DNA of 64,000 nt from Photobacterium halotolerans DSM 18316 (GTDB lineage: Bacteria; Pseudomonadota; Gammaproteobacteria; Enterobacterales; Vibrionaceae), in contig NZ_KE384319.1 in assembly GCF_000425165.1 (NCBI RefSeq), positions 496,001 to 560,000 on the forward strand. The letters run 5' to 3'. The position numbers and the translations under genes are program-made. The notes beneath the pieces were generated by a model. The model was not told where the DNA came from. It worked only from the letters and a program-made list of their open reading frames with translations, and ran no database searches. Below are positions 15,877 to 24,733 of this stretch, in pieces (position 1 is the stretch's first letter; every line of letters begins with the position of its first letter).

Positions 15877-17475
15877 ATGAATACCAAACTCGTTGTCAGT
15901 GTCATTGCGATGAGCCTATCCGGCATCGCCTCTGCATCCAGCCACCGGGAAGCCCCGAACATCACCCGGCTTCCCACTCTGGACTCCACCGACTTTTATG
16001 CCTTCAACAGCTATGAAAGCGGCCGGGAGGATTACGTCACCCTTATCGCCAACTACATACCGTTACAAGATGCTTATGGCGGCCCGAATTACTTCGCCAT
16101 GGATCCTGCCGCCGTTTACAGCATCCACATTGATAACGACGGCGATGCGGTGGAAGATCTGACTTTTCAGTTCAATTTTAAAAATGCACTGCCGAACAAC
16201 AACATGGGTGTCGCTCTGACTATTGGCAACAGCGGAGAAACCCAATCTGTGGCGGTGCCGTTAAAAGTTGTCGGCAGTATCAGTGATGCCGATCAGAGTG
16301 CGGCAAATTTTAGTGAAAGCTACACGCTCAGTCTGGTCAGCGGCCCGCAGCAAAATGGCCAGGCAACCAAGCTGACCAATGTATCAACAGGCCAGACTGA
16401 ATTTCACAAGCCGCTGGATTTCATCGGTACCAAAACCTTTGGCAGCGAAAGTGGCTATATCAATTACGCCAACCAGTTCATCTATGAGTTTACGATGCCC
16501 GGCTGCGCCGCAACAGGTAAAGTCTTTGCCGGTCAGCGCAAAGATCCCTTTGTGGTCAACCTGGGTAAAACTTTCGACCTGGTCAACTATGTGCCTGTTG
16601 AAGGCGACAGTGCGCCCGGTGCCGACGATGGCGGCGGCTTTCCTGGCGGGATTACCCAGTCAGCCGACAATGACGATCTGAGGCTCAAAAATGTCACCGA
16701 ACTGGCTGTTGAAGTCCCCAAAGCCTGCATTACCGGAGATGGCAACGGCACCATAGGCACCTGGACCACCGCCAGTTTGCCACAGGCCAGAATCCTGAAT
16801 CCGAATGCCACCTTCACCCGGCCGGAAGTCAACGGCGGCGCGCTGACACAGGTATCAAGACTGGGCAACCCGCTGGTCAATGAGCTGGTTATCGGTCTGA
16901 AAGACAAAGATACCTTCTCTGCAGCCAAACCTGCCGATGACGCGCAGTTTGCCACCTATGTGACACACCCGAGCCTGCCGGAGCTGCTGAACATTCTGTT
17001 TAAAGACGCCGTCAACTCGACTCTGGGCGCCAACCTAGCCACACTGGCCCCCACCCACTTTCCCCGTACCGATCTGGTCACAGCATTCCTGACCGGCTTT
17101 CCCGGGGTAAATCAGCTAAAAATGGTCACACCTTCAGAAATGTTACGCCTGAACACGGCCATTCCAGCCAAACCTGTGGCCCAGCAATCGTCTTTCGGTG
17201 TTGCGGGTGACGATCTGGCGGGTTTTCCTAACGGCCGCAGACCCGGAGATGACGTGGTAGATATTGCACTGCGTGTTGTCATGGGCCGTTTGTGTTACCC
17301 CATCCCGGTTAACGGAACGGATACAGATCTTGGCCTGTGCCAACCCGCAGATGCCAATGTCGGTAACGTCCCCTTTACTGATGGCGCACCGGTCAATGCC
17401 ACCATGATGGATGACAGTTTCCCCTATCTGGCACCGCCTCTCTCCGGTTCTGGTACTGATATGGTTTCTGAGTAA
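15877..17475 (+). CDS. Exported DUF4331 protein
   Basis: This 532-residue secreted or periplasmic protein begins with a Sec signal (MNTKLVVSVIAMSLSGIASAS) and then SSHREAPNITRLPTLDSTDFYAFNSYE, the hallmark of DUF4331. Function is unknown. The segment IHIDNDGDAVEDLTFQF (about residues 83-99) resembles an acidic calcium-binding loop. Several cysteines suggest disulfides. I chose ATG 15877, with aagga six bases upstream; the open frame extends back to 15706 without signal-like sequence. It leads a six-gene run ending in an ECF sigma/anti-sigma pair. Confidence 0.85.
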   Translation: MNTKLVVSVIAMSLSGIASASSHREAPNITRLPTLDSTDFYAFNSYESGREDYVTLIANYIPLQDAYGGPNYFAMDPAAVYSIHIDNDGDAVEDLTFQFNFKNALPNNNMGVALTIGNSGETQSVAVPLKVVGSISDADQSAANFSESYTLSLVSGPQQNGQATKLTNVSTGQTEFHKPLDFIGTKTFGSESGYINYANQFIYEFTMPGCAATGKVFAGQRKDPFVVNLGKTFDLVNYVPVEGDSAPGADDGGGFPGGITQSADNDDLRLKNVTELAVEVPKACITGDGNGTIGTWTTASLPQARILNPNATFTRPEVNGGALTQVSRLGNPLVNELVIGLKDKDTFSAAKPADDAQFATYVTHPSLPELLNILFKDAVNSTLGANLATLAPTHFPRTDLVTAFLTGFPGVNQLKMVTPSEMLRLNTAIPAKPVAQQSSFGVAGDDLAGFPNGRRPGDDVVDIALRVVMGRLCYPIPVNGTDTDLGLCQPADANVGNVPFTDGAPVNATMMDDSFPYLAPPLSGSGTDMVSE

Positions 17476-17486
17476 GGAGCAGCACT

Positions 17487-17993
17487 ATGACTAAGTCTAT
17501 TCGCACTTCCTTGCTGCTGTCCGCGCTGATACTGGCGGGCTGTAACGGCAGTTCAGATTCCGGTCAGGATTCGTCCGGAGGAACAAATGCGGCACCGGTG
17601 GCAATGACGCTGAGCCTGACAACACAAACCGAGACCCCGGTCACCGGCTCGCTGAAGGCCACAGACAAGGATGGTGACGTCCTTAGCTTTGCACTCGGCA
17701 ATGCGCCGGCCCTGGGTTCAGTCGTCATCACACCCGATGGCACCGTCACCTACACCCCGGCCAGCGGGGTCACAGGTAATGACCAGTTTAGCTACACGGT
17801 CAGCGACGGAAACAATCAGCCTGTCAGTGCCCAGGTCTCCGTCACTATTGAGGTCCTTCAGGTCAGTTTTGCCTCGTTCAGCCGAGAGGTCTTCAACGCC
17901 CCGGCAAACAGTACGCCGAAAAGCCTGCGCGGACGGGCTGTCAACAATGACGTCAGCAGTGCCAGTTTTTATGACGATCTGCTGATGGAATAA
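17487..17993 (+). CDS. Lipoprotein with cadherin-like repeat
   Basis: The 168-residue protein has a lipoprotein signal with lipobox LAGC (Cys about residue 19), a short Ser/Gly/Asp linker, then one bacterial cadherin/Ig-like repeat: PVTGSLKATDKDGDVLSFALGNAPALGSVVITPDGTVTYTP in style, with a D-K-D-G-D loop. The C-terminal 50 residues (FSREVFNAPANSTPKSLRGRAVNNDV) match nothing I know. An aaggag site precedes the ATG, 11 bases after the DUF4331 stop, so co-translation is likely. The role is unknown; it may be an adhesive or surface partner of the DUF4331 protein. Confidence 0.72.
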   Translation: MTKSIRTSLLLSALILAGCNGSSDSGQDSSGGTNAAPVAMTLSLTTQTETPVTGSLKATDKDGDVLSFALGNAPALGSVVITPDGTVTYTPASGVTGNDQFSYTVSDGNNQPVSAQVSVTIEVLQVSFASFSREVFNAPANSTPKSLRGRAVNNDVSSASFYDDLLME

Positions 17994-18080
17994 CGCGTAC
18001 CTGCTGTGGCCTGCTCCAGAGGCCACATTTGTGCTGTGTTCGATCGGCCAGGGATGGCCACTTTTTAAGGAAATTGTCCC

Positions 18081-19133
18081 ATGAATACACACTCTTTCCC
18101 CGCACTGGTGATCAGCATTGCCGTATTTTGCAGTGTCTCAGTGCTTGCAAAACCTTACCTGCCTGACAATCAGGATGCCGCTTTGCTGGTAGTGCCGGAG
18201 CTGGCCGTCAAGTCAGCGACGCTGGAAGACATTCGCACATTAATTGACGAGGCGCAGCGTCCGTCCGGCACTATTGATGGTTTCAGCCTGGCCGATGCCC
18301 TGATACAACCGCATCTGACGGCGGCCTCCGCTCCGGAGGCGCTCTACCTCTGGGCCAGGATTCAGCAGCACCAACATGATTTCAGAGGCGCAGAGCTGAC
18401 GTTAAGGCGTTTACTGGAACAGCAGCCCGATGATGCCAGTGCATTATTGCTGCTGGCCAGCGTGCAAACCATCCAGGGTAAATTCGGCCAAGCCAGACAA
18501 TCGTGCCTGCAGCTTATTGGCCGCTCTTCGATGCTCGCAGCGGCTGCCTGCGCACTGGACAACAGTTTCCAGCAAGCCAAAACCCGGGAGAACCGCGTCC
18601 AGATCTACAGTGAGCTGCAGGACATCGCCGCTCGTTACCCATCGCAACAGCAGGAAGAATCCGTCTGGATCATGCAGATTCTGGCCGGCATGGCACTGGC
18701 GCTAGACCGTCCGGAAGAAGCACTCGCTCACCTCAGCCTGCCCGCCGACAGTCAGCGCCCCATCAGCTATCTGAGTTTATGGGCGGATGCTCAACTGGCT
18801 CAGGATAACCCTCAGGCTGTACTCACAACACTGGCAGACATTGTCTCCCGTTCAGGAGCAACTGATGACAACCTGCTGCTGAAACTGGCCCTCGCAGAGC
18901 AGATGACAGGGGCATTTCAGCACTGGCAGGTTCGCTGCCTGAACCGGATTACCCTGCGCGAGCAACGGCAGGATACCAGCCATGCCGGATTACTGGCGCG
19001 CTATTACCTGCTGCTCGGTGATCGTCCTGACAGAGCGCTTTTCTGGGCAAAAATCAACTGGCAGCAAAACCGCCTGTTATCAGACCGGCAATTACTGTTA
19101 CACGCTGAGCAGGCTTTTAATCAGCAGGCATAA
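18081..19133 (+). CDS. Exported TPR protein
   Basis: The 350-residue protein has a signal peptide (FPALVISIAVFCSVSVLA) and then helical repeats of tetratricopeptide character: APEALYLWARIQQHQHDFRGAELTLRRLLEQQPDDASALLLLASVQTIQGKFGQARQ in form, with more degenerate repeats following. TPR domains bind partner proteins, so it may scaffold the other exported products of this locus. It begins 87 bases after the lipoprotein gene with an aagga ribosome site, and the HupE/UreJ gene follows after 21 bases. Confidence 0.78.
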   Translation: MNTHSFPALVISIAVFCSVSVLAKPYLPDNQDAALLVVPELAVKSATLEDIRTLIDEAQRPSGTIDGFSLADALIQPHLTAASAPEALYLWARIQQHQHDFRGAELTLRRLLEQQPDDASALLLLASVQTIQGKFGQARQSCLQLIGRSSMLAAAACALDNSFQQAKTRENRVQIYSELQDIAARYPSQQQEESVWIMQILAGMALALDRPEEALAHLSLPADSQRPISYLSLWADAQLAQDNPQAVLTTLADIVSRSGATDDNLLLKLALAEQMTGAFQHWQVRCLNRITLREQRQDTSHAGLLARYYLLLGDRPDRALFWAKINWQQNRLLSDRQLLLHAEQAFNQQA

Positions 19134-19154
19134 CGCTATCAAGGAAGGGCTACC

Positions 19155-20267
19155 ATGCGAACTCTCGTTATCATTTTTGCACTGCTTACAACAGCGTTCT
19201 CTGCGCAAGCACACCAGCTAAGCACAGCGTATCTGACTCTGGAGCAAGATAACAACGCCACGCTAAGCGGAAACTGGCAACTCCAACTGTCTGATCTGTA
19301 CCCTTTGATGGCCGATAAGGGGATCGTTCTGGACACCAATCAGGACGGCAACCTGACCTGGCGTGAAATCACAAACCAGCAGGCCGCTATACAAGCACAA
19401 TTACTGAACCAACTGACCTTCGAGCAGGGCGGACGCCGTTGCAACATGACAGTCGCTGGCAACATGATGCTGGAATCACACGCTAACCTGCCCTACCTGT
19501 GGCTGCCGTTGGCGGTCAATTGCCCGTCGGCTGCCGGACTGAGCCTGTCCTATCAGGCGATGTTCGACATCAACACCGGCCATAAGCTGATTGTAAATAT
19601 TTCTCAGTCTGAGCAAAGCATCAACAGAATACTGGATACCAGTAACCGCTCACTGGCAGTCAACATGCAATCCTCTGCCATGGGCGAAACGGCCCGTGAA
19701 TATCTGTATCAGGGAATAGTCCATATCCTGATCGGTACCGACCATATCCTGTTTCTGCTGGCCCTACTCCTGACCTGTGTGCTGTATCGCGATAAACAGC
19801 AGTGGAAAGGTATCGACAGCCCTAAATCTATACTGCTCAGCACCACCTGGATTATCACAGCCTTTACCCTCGCGCACTCTATCACGCTGACAGCCACCGC
19901 CCTCAACTGGCTGCCGTCGAGTCGCTGGGTGGAGTTCATTATTGCTCTGTCTGTGCTTTTTGCCGCGCTGAACAATATCTTCCCGCTGATCACTAAACTG
20001 GGCTGGGTGACCTTCGGCTTTGGTTTACTGCACGGTATGGGATTCGCCTCTGTGCTGGGCGAGCTGGGGCTGCCATCCAGTCATACTTTGCTGGCGGTCG
20101 TGGCGTTCAATCTAGGGGTAGAACTCGGACAGTTATCAATACTGCTGATTGCTTTACCTGTGTTAATGCTTGTCAGACATCAATGGCGCTATCAGCGCTG
20201 GTTTATGCCCTTAGGCTCAGCCTGCATCGCACTGGTAGCATTGCAATGGTCCATTGAACGCTTTTGA
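19155..20267 (+). CDS. HupE/UreJ-family membrane protein
   Basis: The 370-residue protein has a signal peptide ending AQA-HQ, a periplasmic domain of about 160 residues, then six or seven transmembrane segments starting REYLYQGIVHILIGTDHILFLLALLL. GLLHGMGFASVLGELGL and AFNLGVELGQLSILL are HupE/UreJ_2 signatures. Family members are linked to nickel or cobalt transport, but this branch is uncharacterised. The periplasmic domain carries a textbook EF-hand loop, DTNQDGNLTWRE (residues 60-71), suggesting calcium binding. It is the last exported component before the sigma factor gene. Confidence 0.82.
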   Translation: MRTLVIIFALLTTAFSAQAHQLSTAYLTLEQDNNATLSGNWQLQLSDLYPLMADKGIVLDTNQDGNLTWREITNQQAAIQAQLLNQLTFEQGGRRCNMTVAGNMMLESHANLPYLWLPLAVNCPSAAGLSLSYQAMFDINTGHKLIVNISQSEQSINRILDTSNRSLAVNMQSSAMGETAREYLYQGIVHILIGTDHILFLLALLLTCVLYRDKQQWKGIDSPKSILLSTTWIITAFTLAHSITLTATALNWLPSSRWVEFIIALSVLFAALNNIFPLITKLGWVTFGFGLLHGMGFASVLGELGLPSSHTLLAVVAFNLGVELGQLSILLIALPVLMLVRHQWRYQRWFMPLGSACIALVALQWSIERF

Positions 20268-20391
20268 TTTTGTGGTGTATATACCAAACCGACATTGTCA
20301 CACTGGCGAATGTCATTACGGGTGCTAACGTTGAAACAAGCTGATAAATCAGTTTCTTAACGTATTTCTTCATCACAGTACAAGGGCAGAT

Positions 20392-20925
20392 ATGGATCAG
20401 GACGATCACCTCAAACTCATCAGCGCCACGGCACTGGGCGACAGGCAGGCCTTTGCCAGGCTGTATCAGCAAACCAGCGGCAAATTGCTGGCTGTATGCC
20501 TGAAAATGCTGGGTAACCGGGCGCTGGCCGAAGAAGCGATACAAGATGCTTATGTGAAAATCTGGCATAACGCGGCAGATTATCAGCACCACAAAGGCAG
20601 TGTCCTGACCTGGATGGTCAGCATTGCCAGATACAGGGCCCTCGACATACTGCGCTACCAAAAAGTCAGGAAAGAAGACGCTTTGACTGGCGAGTCTGCG
20701 CCACTGGAAGAAAGCGATGACAGGTTTGCCGATCTTGATGCCGGACATAAGTTAAGCCAGTGTATTAATGAGCTGCCCCAGGAGCACCAACAGGCGATTC
20801 ATCTGGCTTACTTTAACGGGCTGAGTCATCAGGAAGTGGTGCATTATCTGGATAAACCGCTGGGAACCATCAAAAGCTGGATTCGCCGCGGGTTACAACA
20901 ACTACAAAGGTGTCTGACGCCATGA
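20392..20925 (+). CDS. ECF sigma factor, SigK-like
   Basis: This is a 177-residue extracytoplasmic-function sigma factor with region 2 (residues about 10-85, ALAEEAIQDAYVKIWHNA for -10 recognition) and region 4 (about 120-172, SHQEVVHYLDKPLGTIKSWIRRGLQQL for -35 recognition). Region 3 is absent, as expected. The next gene, overlapping by four bases (ATGA), encodes its anti-sigma factor. Candidate targets are the four exported-protein genes upstream, by proximity only; I could not identify a matching promoter pair by eye. Confidence 0.9.
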   Translation: MDQDDHLKLISATALGDRQAFARLYQQTSGKLLAVCLKMLGNRALAEEAIQDAYVKIWHNAADYQHHKGSVLTWMVSIARYRALDILRYQKVRKEDALTGESAPLEESDDRFADLDAGHKLSQCINELPQEHQQAIHLAYFNGLSHQEVVHYLDKPLGTIKSWIRRGLQQLQRCLTP

Positions 20926-21629
20926 ACTATAACAACCAGACATTGATCGATATGCTGGCCGCTGAATACGTTCTGGGCACATTACGCGGTCCGGCCCGGC
21001 AACGCTTTCAGACCCTGATGATGCAATCAACCCGTATTCGGGAAGCGACCTGGCAGTGGGAACAGCATCTCAACGAGATCAACCAGCAGATTGCTCCCGT
21101 CGAGCCCAATGATGCAGTCTGGCAAACGATCAGCCAGCGACTCGGTTTTGATGACAACACAGCCAAAGACACCGGCCGCCATGTGATCAAAAGCAGGCTG
21201 TCCCGTTTGTGGCCTGGGCTGACGGGTGTTGCCACCGCGGCATCGCTCTTGCTTGCCGTTCTGCTCTGGCGGGAAAGCCAGATCCCCGAGGCACCCGGAC
21301 CTGTCCAGCATGTAGCTGTCGTTAAAGGGGAAGATGCCTCGTCATACTGGCTGATAGAAGTACACCCGCGCGATATCACTGTCCGGGCCGGATCGTCGTT
21401 CCGGGGACTTGCCGATAAAGATTACGAGCTGTGGGCGGTGGCCGCCAATGAACCGAACCCGGTTTCTCTTGGCCTGTTGCCGAAACAAGGCGAACTGGTG
21501 CTGGCGAAAAATACCCGCTTTGACCAGCTGGACATTCAGATGCTGGCGGTTAGTGAAGAACCTCTGGGCGGCTCACCGTCAGGGTTGCCAACCAAGGTAC
21601 TTTATACCGCCGAATTGGATCGGCTATAG
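20922..21629 (+). CDS. RskA-like anti-sigma factor
   Basis: This 235-residue single-pass membrane protein has a cytoplasmic anti-sigma domain (LIDMLAAEYVLGTLRGPARQRFQTLM at the N-terminus), one transmembrane segment near residues 95-112 (GVATAASLLLAVLLW) and a periplasmic RskA domain with YELWAVAANEPNPVSLGLLPKQGELVL. RskA proteins hold SigK-type factors inactive until proteolysis. The start is ATG 20922 with a four-base overlap to the sigma gene, not the GTG at 20910 inside it. Confidence 0.88.
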   Translation: MNYNNQTLIDMLAAEYVLGTLRGPARQRFQTLMMQSTRIREATWQWEQHLNEINQQIAPVEPNDAVWQTISQRLGFDDNTAKDTGRHVIKSRLSRLWPGLTGVATAASLLLAVLLWRESQIPEAPGPVQHVAVVKGEDASSYWLIEVHPRDITVRAGSSFRGLADKDYELWAVAANEPNPVSLGLLPKQGELVLAKNTRFDQLDIQMLAVSEEPLGGSPSGLPTKVLYTAELDRL

Positions 21630-21709
21630 ATAGTCGCCACAAGTGACCGTGTCACCTTATGATTTGCTGCACAATATTTGTTGCAAGGCTTGCTGGCCCT
21701 GCGCCATGA

Positions 21710-21740
21710 ATCCCGCTTTTGAGCCGATGAAAAGCGGGAT
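21710..21740. terminator. 11-pair hairpin between anti-sigma gene and tetR remnant
   Basis: ATCCCGCTTTT (21710-21720) pairs perfectly with AAAAGCGGGAT (21730-21740) over a nine-base loop. It lies between two convergent coding ends, fitting a bidirectional terminator, although the T runs are inside the stem. Confidence 0.55.
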
Positions 21741-21751
21741 CAGGCACTCCT

Positions 21752-21898
21752 TCAGCGCCTCAAGCCGTTTAGCATGAGGTCCAGCGATTGTTTCGCTTCA
21801 TTCAATGCCATCACACTGTCTTCACTGCCTGCGATATAACGTGCTGTGTCGAGCAATGCCCCGTTGATCAGCCTGGCAAGCATAACCGGTAGGGCGTG
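21752..21898 (-). pseudogene. 3' remnant of a TetR-family regulator gene
   Basis: On the minus strand the frame ending at 21752 reads LPVMLARLINGALLDTARYIA, then about 25 more residues to NGLRR and a stop. This matches the C-terminal helices of TetR-family regulators. There is no start codon or DNA-binding domain: the sequence runs directly into the MFS fragment on the opposite strand. An intact tetR gene would need about 430 more bases, so only the tail survives. Confidence 0.6.
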
Positions 21899-22363
21899 CC
21901 TGTGGCGGCCAGTTTTGTTCTGTCGGCCTACGCCGCGGGTTCCTGTATTTCTGGCCTGGCCTTTGGCGCACTGCGCCTGAACCTCACTTTGCCGAAACAG
22001 TTGTTACTGGCTTCCATCGCCACTGCGACAGCCACACTCCTGCTGCTGGTGGTGTACGATGTGCTGACGCTATCAGCTTCCGTTTTCGTCGCGGGCATTT
22101 TCTTCGCACCCACCATGATTGTGACTATGGGCCTTGTGGAAAAGATTGTGCCTGAGTCAAAGCTTACAGAAGGGTTTACCTGGATGATCACTGGCCTGGG
22201 GATAGGCATTGCCGCCGGTGCAGCATTAACTGGCTGGGTGATTGATGAAATGGGGATTCGCGCCGGATTCGCCGTCACTATTGTGGCTGGCGGCGGGGTG
22301 CTGCTGGCAAGCGTGTATTGCTACCGTTTACTGCAGCAACGTATGGCGCTGCAAACGGCCTGA
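21896..22363 (+). pseudogene. 3' half of an MFS transporter gene
   Basis: The 155 residues match the C-terminal six-helix half of a 12-helix major facilitator: LSAYAAGSCISGLAFGALR, IFFAPTMIVTMGLVEKIVP, LTEGFTWMITGLGIGIAAG and GWVIDEMGIRAGFAVT. A full gene should be about 1.2 kb. The frame has a stop at 21890 and begins with a GTG lacking a ribosome site, abutting the tetR remnant. The N-terminal half is gone, so it is probably not functional. Confidence 0.75.
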
Positions 22364-22440
22364 TCTGTGACATACTCGGGGATATATATCGGGAAAACAG
22401 AACAGGCTCATGACCTGAGCCTGTTGTTTTTCCTCTGGCT

Positions 22441-23163
22441 TTATGACCGGCGTTTGGCCAGGGCGGTATCCAGAAAGCTGACAATCCAGGATACCACCCG
22501 CTTGTCGTCCACCGGTTGCGATAACGAGTCGATGCCTTTTTCATAGGCTTCTGCGGCGTAAAGCTGCCGACGGGCTGTCATCAGATCTTTCACATAAGCT
22601 TTCGTGAATTCAGGATGTCCCTGTATACCCAGAAAGCAGGTCTTTATCTGGATCATGGCAAAAGGACAAAAATCACTGCCTGCCAGCACTCTGGCCTCAG
22701 AAGGTAACTGACTGATCTGATCCTGATGGCTGACCACCAGAGAGACGTTTGACCCGGCACCTTTCATCCAGCCGGCTTTTTTCTTCACCGCATAGCTGTT
22801 GACACCGATGCCCCAGCCTCTGCCGGATGTCACCACTTCGCCACCCAGCGCCTTTGCCATCAGCTGATGACCAAAACAGATACCCACCAAAGGCTTGTTC
22901 TCTTCATACAGCCTTTCAATGAACGCCATTAAATGTCCGATCCAGACAAAACCGTCATTGGCGCCGAATTGACTGCCCGAAGTGATATATGCATCGCACT
23001 CTTCAACATCTTTGGGGTATTCACCGTCAATCACACGGTAGAACACCAGGGTGATTTGTTTTGAATAATCATGAAACAGAGCGGAAAACATGTCCCGATA
23101 GTTACCGTGAGCGGCCTGTAGCTCAGGCGCCACATCGTCACACAAGAGCACGCCTAATCGCAT
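22441..23163 (-). CDS. Class I glutamine amidotransferase
   Basis: The 240-residue GMP-synthase-like GATase has the nucleophile elbow GICFGHQ (Cys96) and the catalytic pair in QGHPEF (His183, Glu185). It probably hydrolyses a gamma-glutamyl amide or glutamine. I chose ATG 23163, after gggagag; the long upstream extension of the open frame is a shadow of the glutamine synthetase gene. It lies 31 bases after that gene and would share its transcript, recalling gamma-glutamyl amine pathways. With the synthetase frameshifted, its present role is unclear. Confidence 0.85.
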   Translation of the reverse strand: MRLGVLLCDDVAPELQAAHGNYRDMFSALFHDYSKQITLVFYRVIDGEYPKDVEECDAYITSGSQFGANDGFVWIGHLMAFIERLYEENKPLVGICFGHQLMAKALGGEVVTSGRGWGIGVNSYAVKKKAGWMKGAGSNVSLVVSHQDQISQLPSEARVLAGSDFCPFAMIQIKTCFLGIQGHPEFTKAYVKDLMTARRQLYAAEAYEKGIDSLSQPVDDKRVVSWIVSFLDTALAKRRS

Positions 23164-23194
23164 TATTGTCTCTCCCTCTCTGTAGCATCGCGAA

Positions 23195-24564
23195 TTAAAT
23201 GATTTCGAAATACCGGGCAAGCTCCCAGTCCGTGACCTGCTTTCTGAATTCGCGCTCTTCCCACTCGCGTGTCGCGGCAAAATGCTCAACAAATTCCTCT
23301 CCCAGCAGGGAGCGGGCTGCGTCTGAGGCTCTGAAACGCTGCGCGGCTTCCCACAAAGTGGCCGGCAGCACCAGTTCGGCAGGTTGCGGCTGCTCATAGG
23401 CATTACCTGCCACCGCTTCCAATGGCTGCCATTGATGCATGATGCCGTACAGCCCTGACGCCACAGCCGCCGCCAGTGCCAGGTAGGGGTTGGCATCTGC
23501 TGCGCCCAGCCGGTATTCGATACGCTGGGATGTCTCATTCCCCGGTATCACCCTCAGCGCCGACGCATGCCCCATGTCGCATGCGTCGGCGCCCAGAAAC
23601 CGGGCACCATGCGGGTATAACTGTTGATCGTTGGGGCAATCATGCACAAAAATTCGGGCATCAAACGTTGCTGGCCCGCCAGAAACTGCCGTTGAATTGT
23701 GCTCATGCCATGTGTTTGGCTGGCATCAAAAAAAGCGGATTGACCGTTTTTATGCCGGAGGGAAACATGGATGTGACCGCTTTGGCCGGGATAGTCCATT
23801 GACCATTTCGCCATGAAGGTCGCCAGCAAATCCCGACGCTGCGCCAGCACTTTCATGTAGGTTTTAAACAGCGCGGCTTTGTCTGCTGCCGCTTCTGCCT
23901 GATCAACGGCAATCGCCGCTTCGATCACACCCGGCCCGGTTTCGGAATGAATTCCTTCGATGGGGAAATCCATAGTCTGGCCCATCGCCAGAATGTCGTG
24001 ATACAGCTCGCTGTAGACCGAGTTGCGGATCATGGAATAGCCAAACCAGTCAGGCGTGACGGTTTGCAGATTGCGAAAGCCTTTTTCCCGCGCAGAATGC
24101 GGTGTTTCGCGAAATAAAAAGAATTCATATTCCAACGCGGCCTGAACCTCGAATCCCATCGCCTCCGCTTTTGCCAGCACTCGTCGTAACACCCCGCGCG
24201 GGCACACAGCTTCAGCCGTGCCGGTAAATTCAGCAATAAAGAGCAGCATGCCCTCTTCGTCCAGCACATCACGGCAAGTATGCGGCAAGATACGCACGGG
24301 GGCATCCGGATACCCGGTGTGCCAGCCGGTGTACCGGGTATTGTCATAGAGCTGATCGCTCACATCCCAGCCCAGCACCACGTCGCAAAAAGAAAACCCC
24401 TTCTCCAGCGATGCAAAAAACTTGGCTTTGGACATGTATTTGCCGCGCATGATGCCGTCATTATCAAACAGGCCGACCTTGACATGGGTCAGGCCACGCT
24501 CTTCGACAATCGCTTTTGCATCGGCCACAGATTTTACTGCTCGCGCTTCCATCATCAGCCTCAC
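23195..24564 (-). pseudogene. Glutamine-synthetase-family gene, frameshifted
   Basis: Two overlapping frames make one GS-family protein (GlnA/PuuA-like, about 450 residues expected). The first frame (24564-23554) runs to NSYTRMVPGFWAPTHATWG and then stops after four foreign residues. The second (to 23195) resumes at ALRVIPGNETSQRIEYRLGAADANPYLALAAA. The ENRT-type residues normally between them are missing: eight bases stand where about 15-18 are expected. The break lies in a perfect 14-bp inverted repeat (23557-23592). The substrate of the intact enzyme cannot be told; gamma-glutamylation of an amine is plausible. The start is GTG 24564 or an ATG 9 or 12 bases inward. Confidence 0.82.
23557..23592. 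repeat. Perfect 14-bp inverted repeat at the GS frameshift
   Basis: GCGCCGACGCATGC (23557-23570) and its exact complement GCATGCGTCGGCGC (23579-23592) flank an eight-base loop. On the coding strand, one arm encodes the conserved APTHA of the GS active-site region. The other replaces the conserved residues that should follow TWG. Confidence 0.95.
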
Positions 24565-24733
24565 CCCCTTTGCTCAACCCCCAGAGCAGCGCCGTACAAC
24601 AACTACGGTTCGGCTCTTACATTAAGCTTAGATGCGATTTTGCAACATACTGAGTTTCAGGCAGTTTTGAGAGGATAATCTGAATCAATCCCGGCACCTC
24701 GCGCGCTGTCGTCAGGCAGTATTCCGCAGTGCC

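Noticed and set aside
23164..23538. N-terminal extension of the amidotransferase frame
   Set aside because: It translates the glutamine synthetase gene in a wrong frame; the family start is at 23163.
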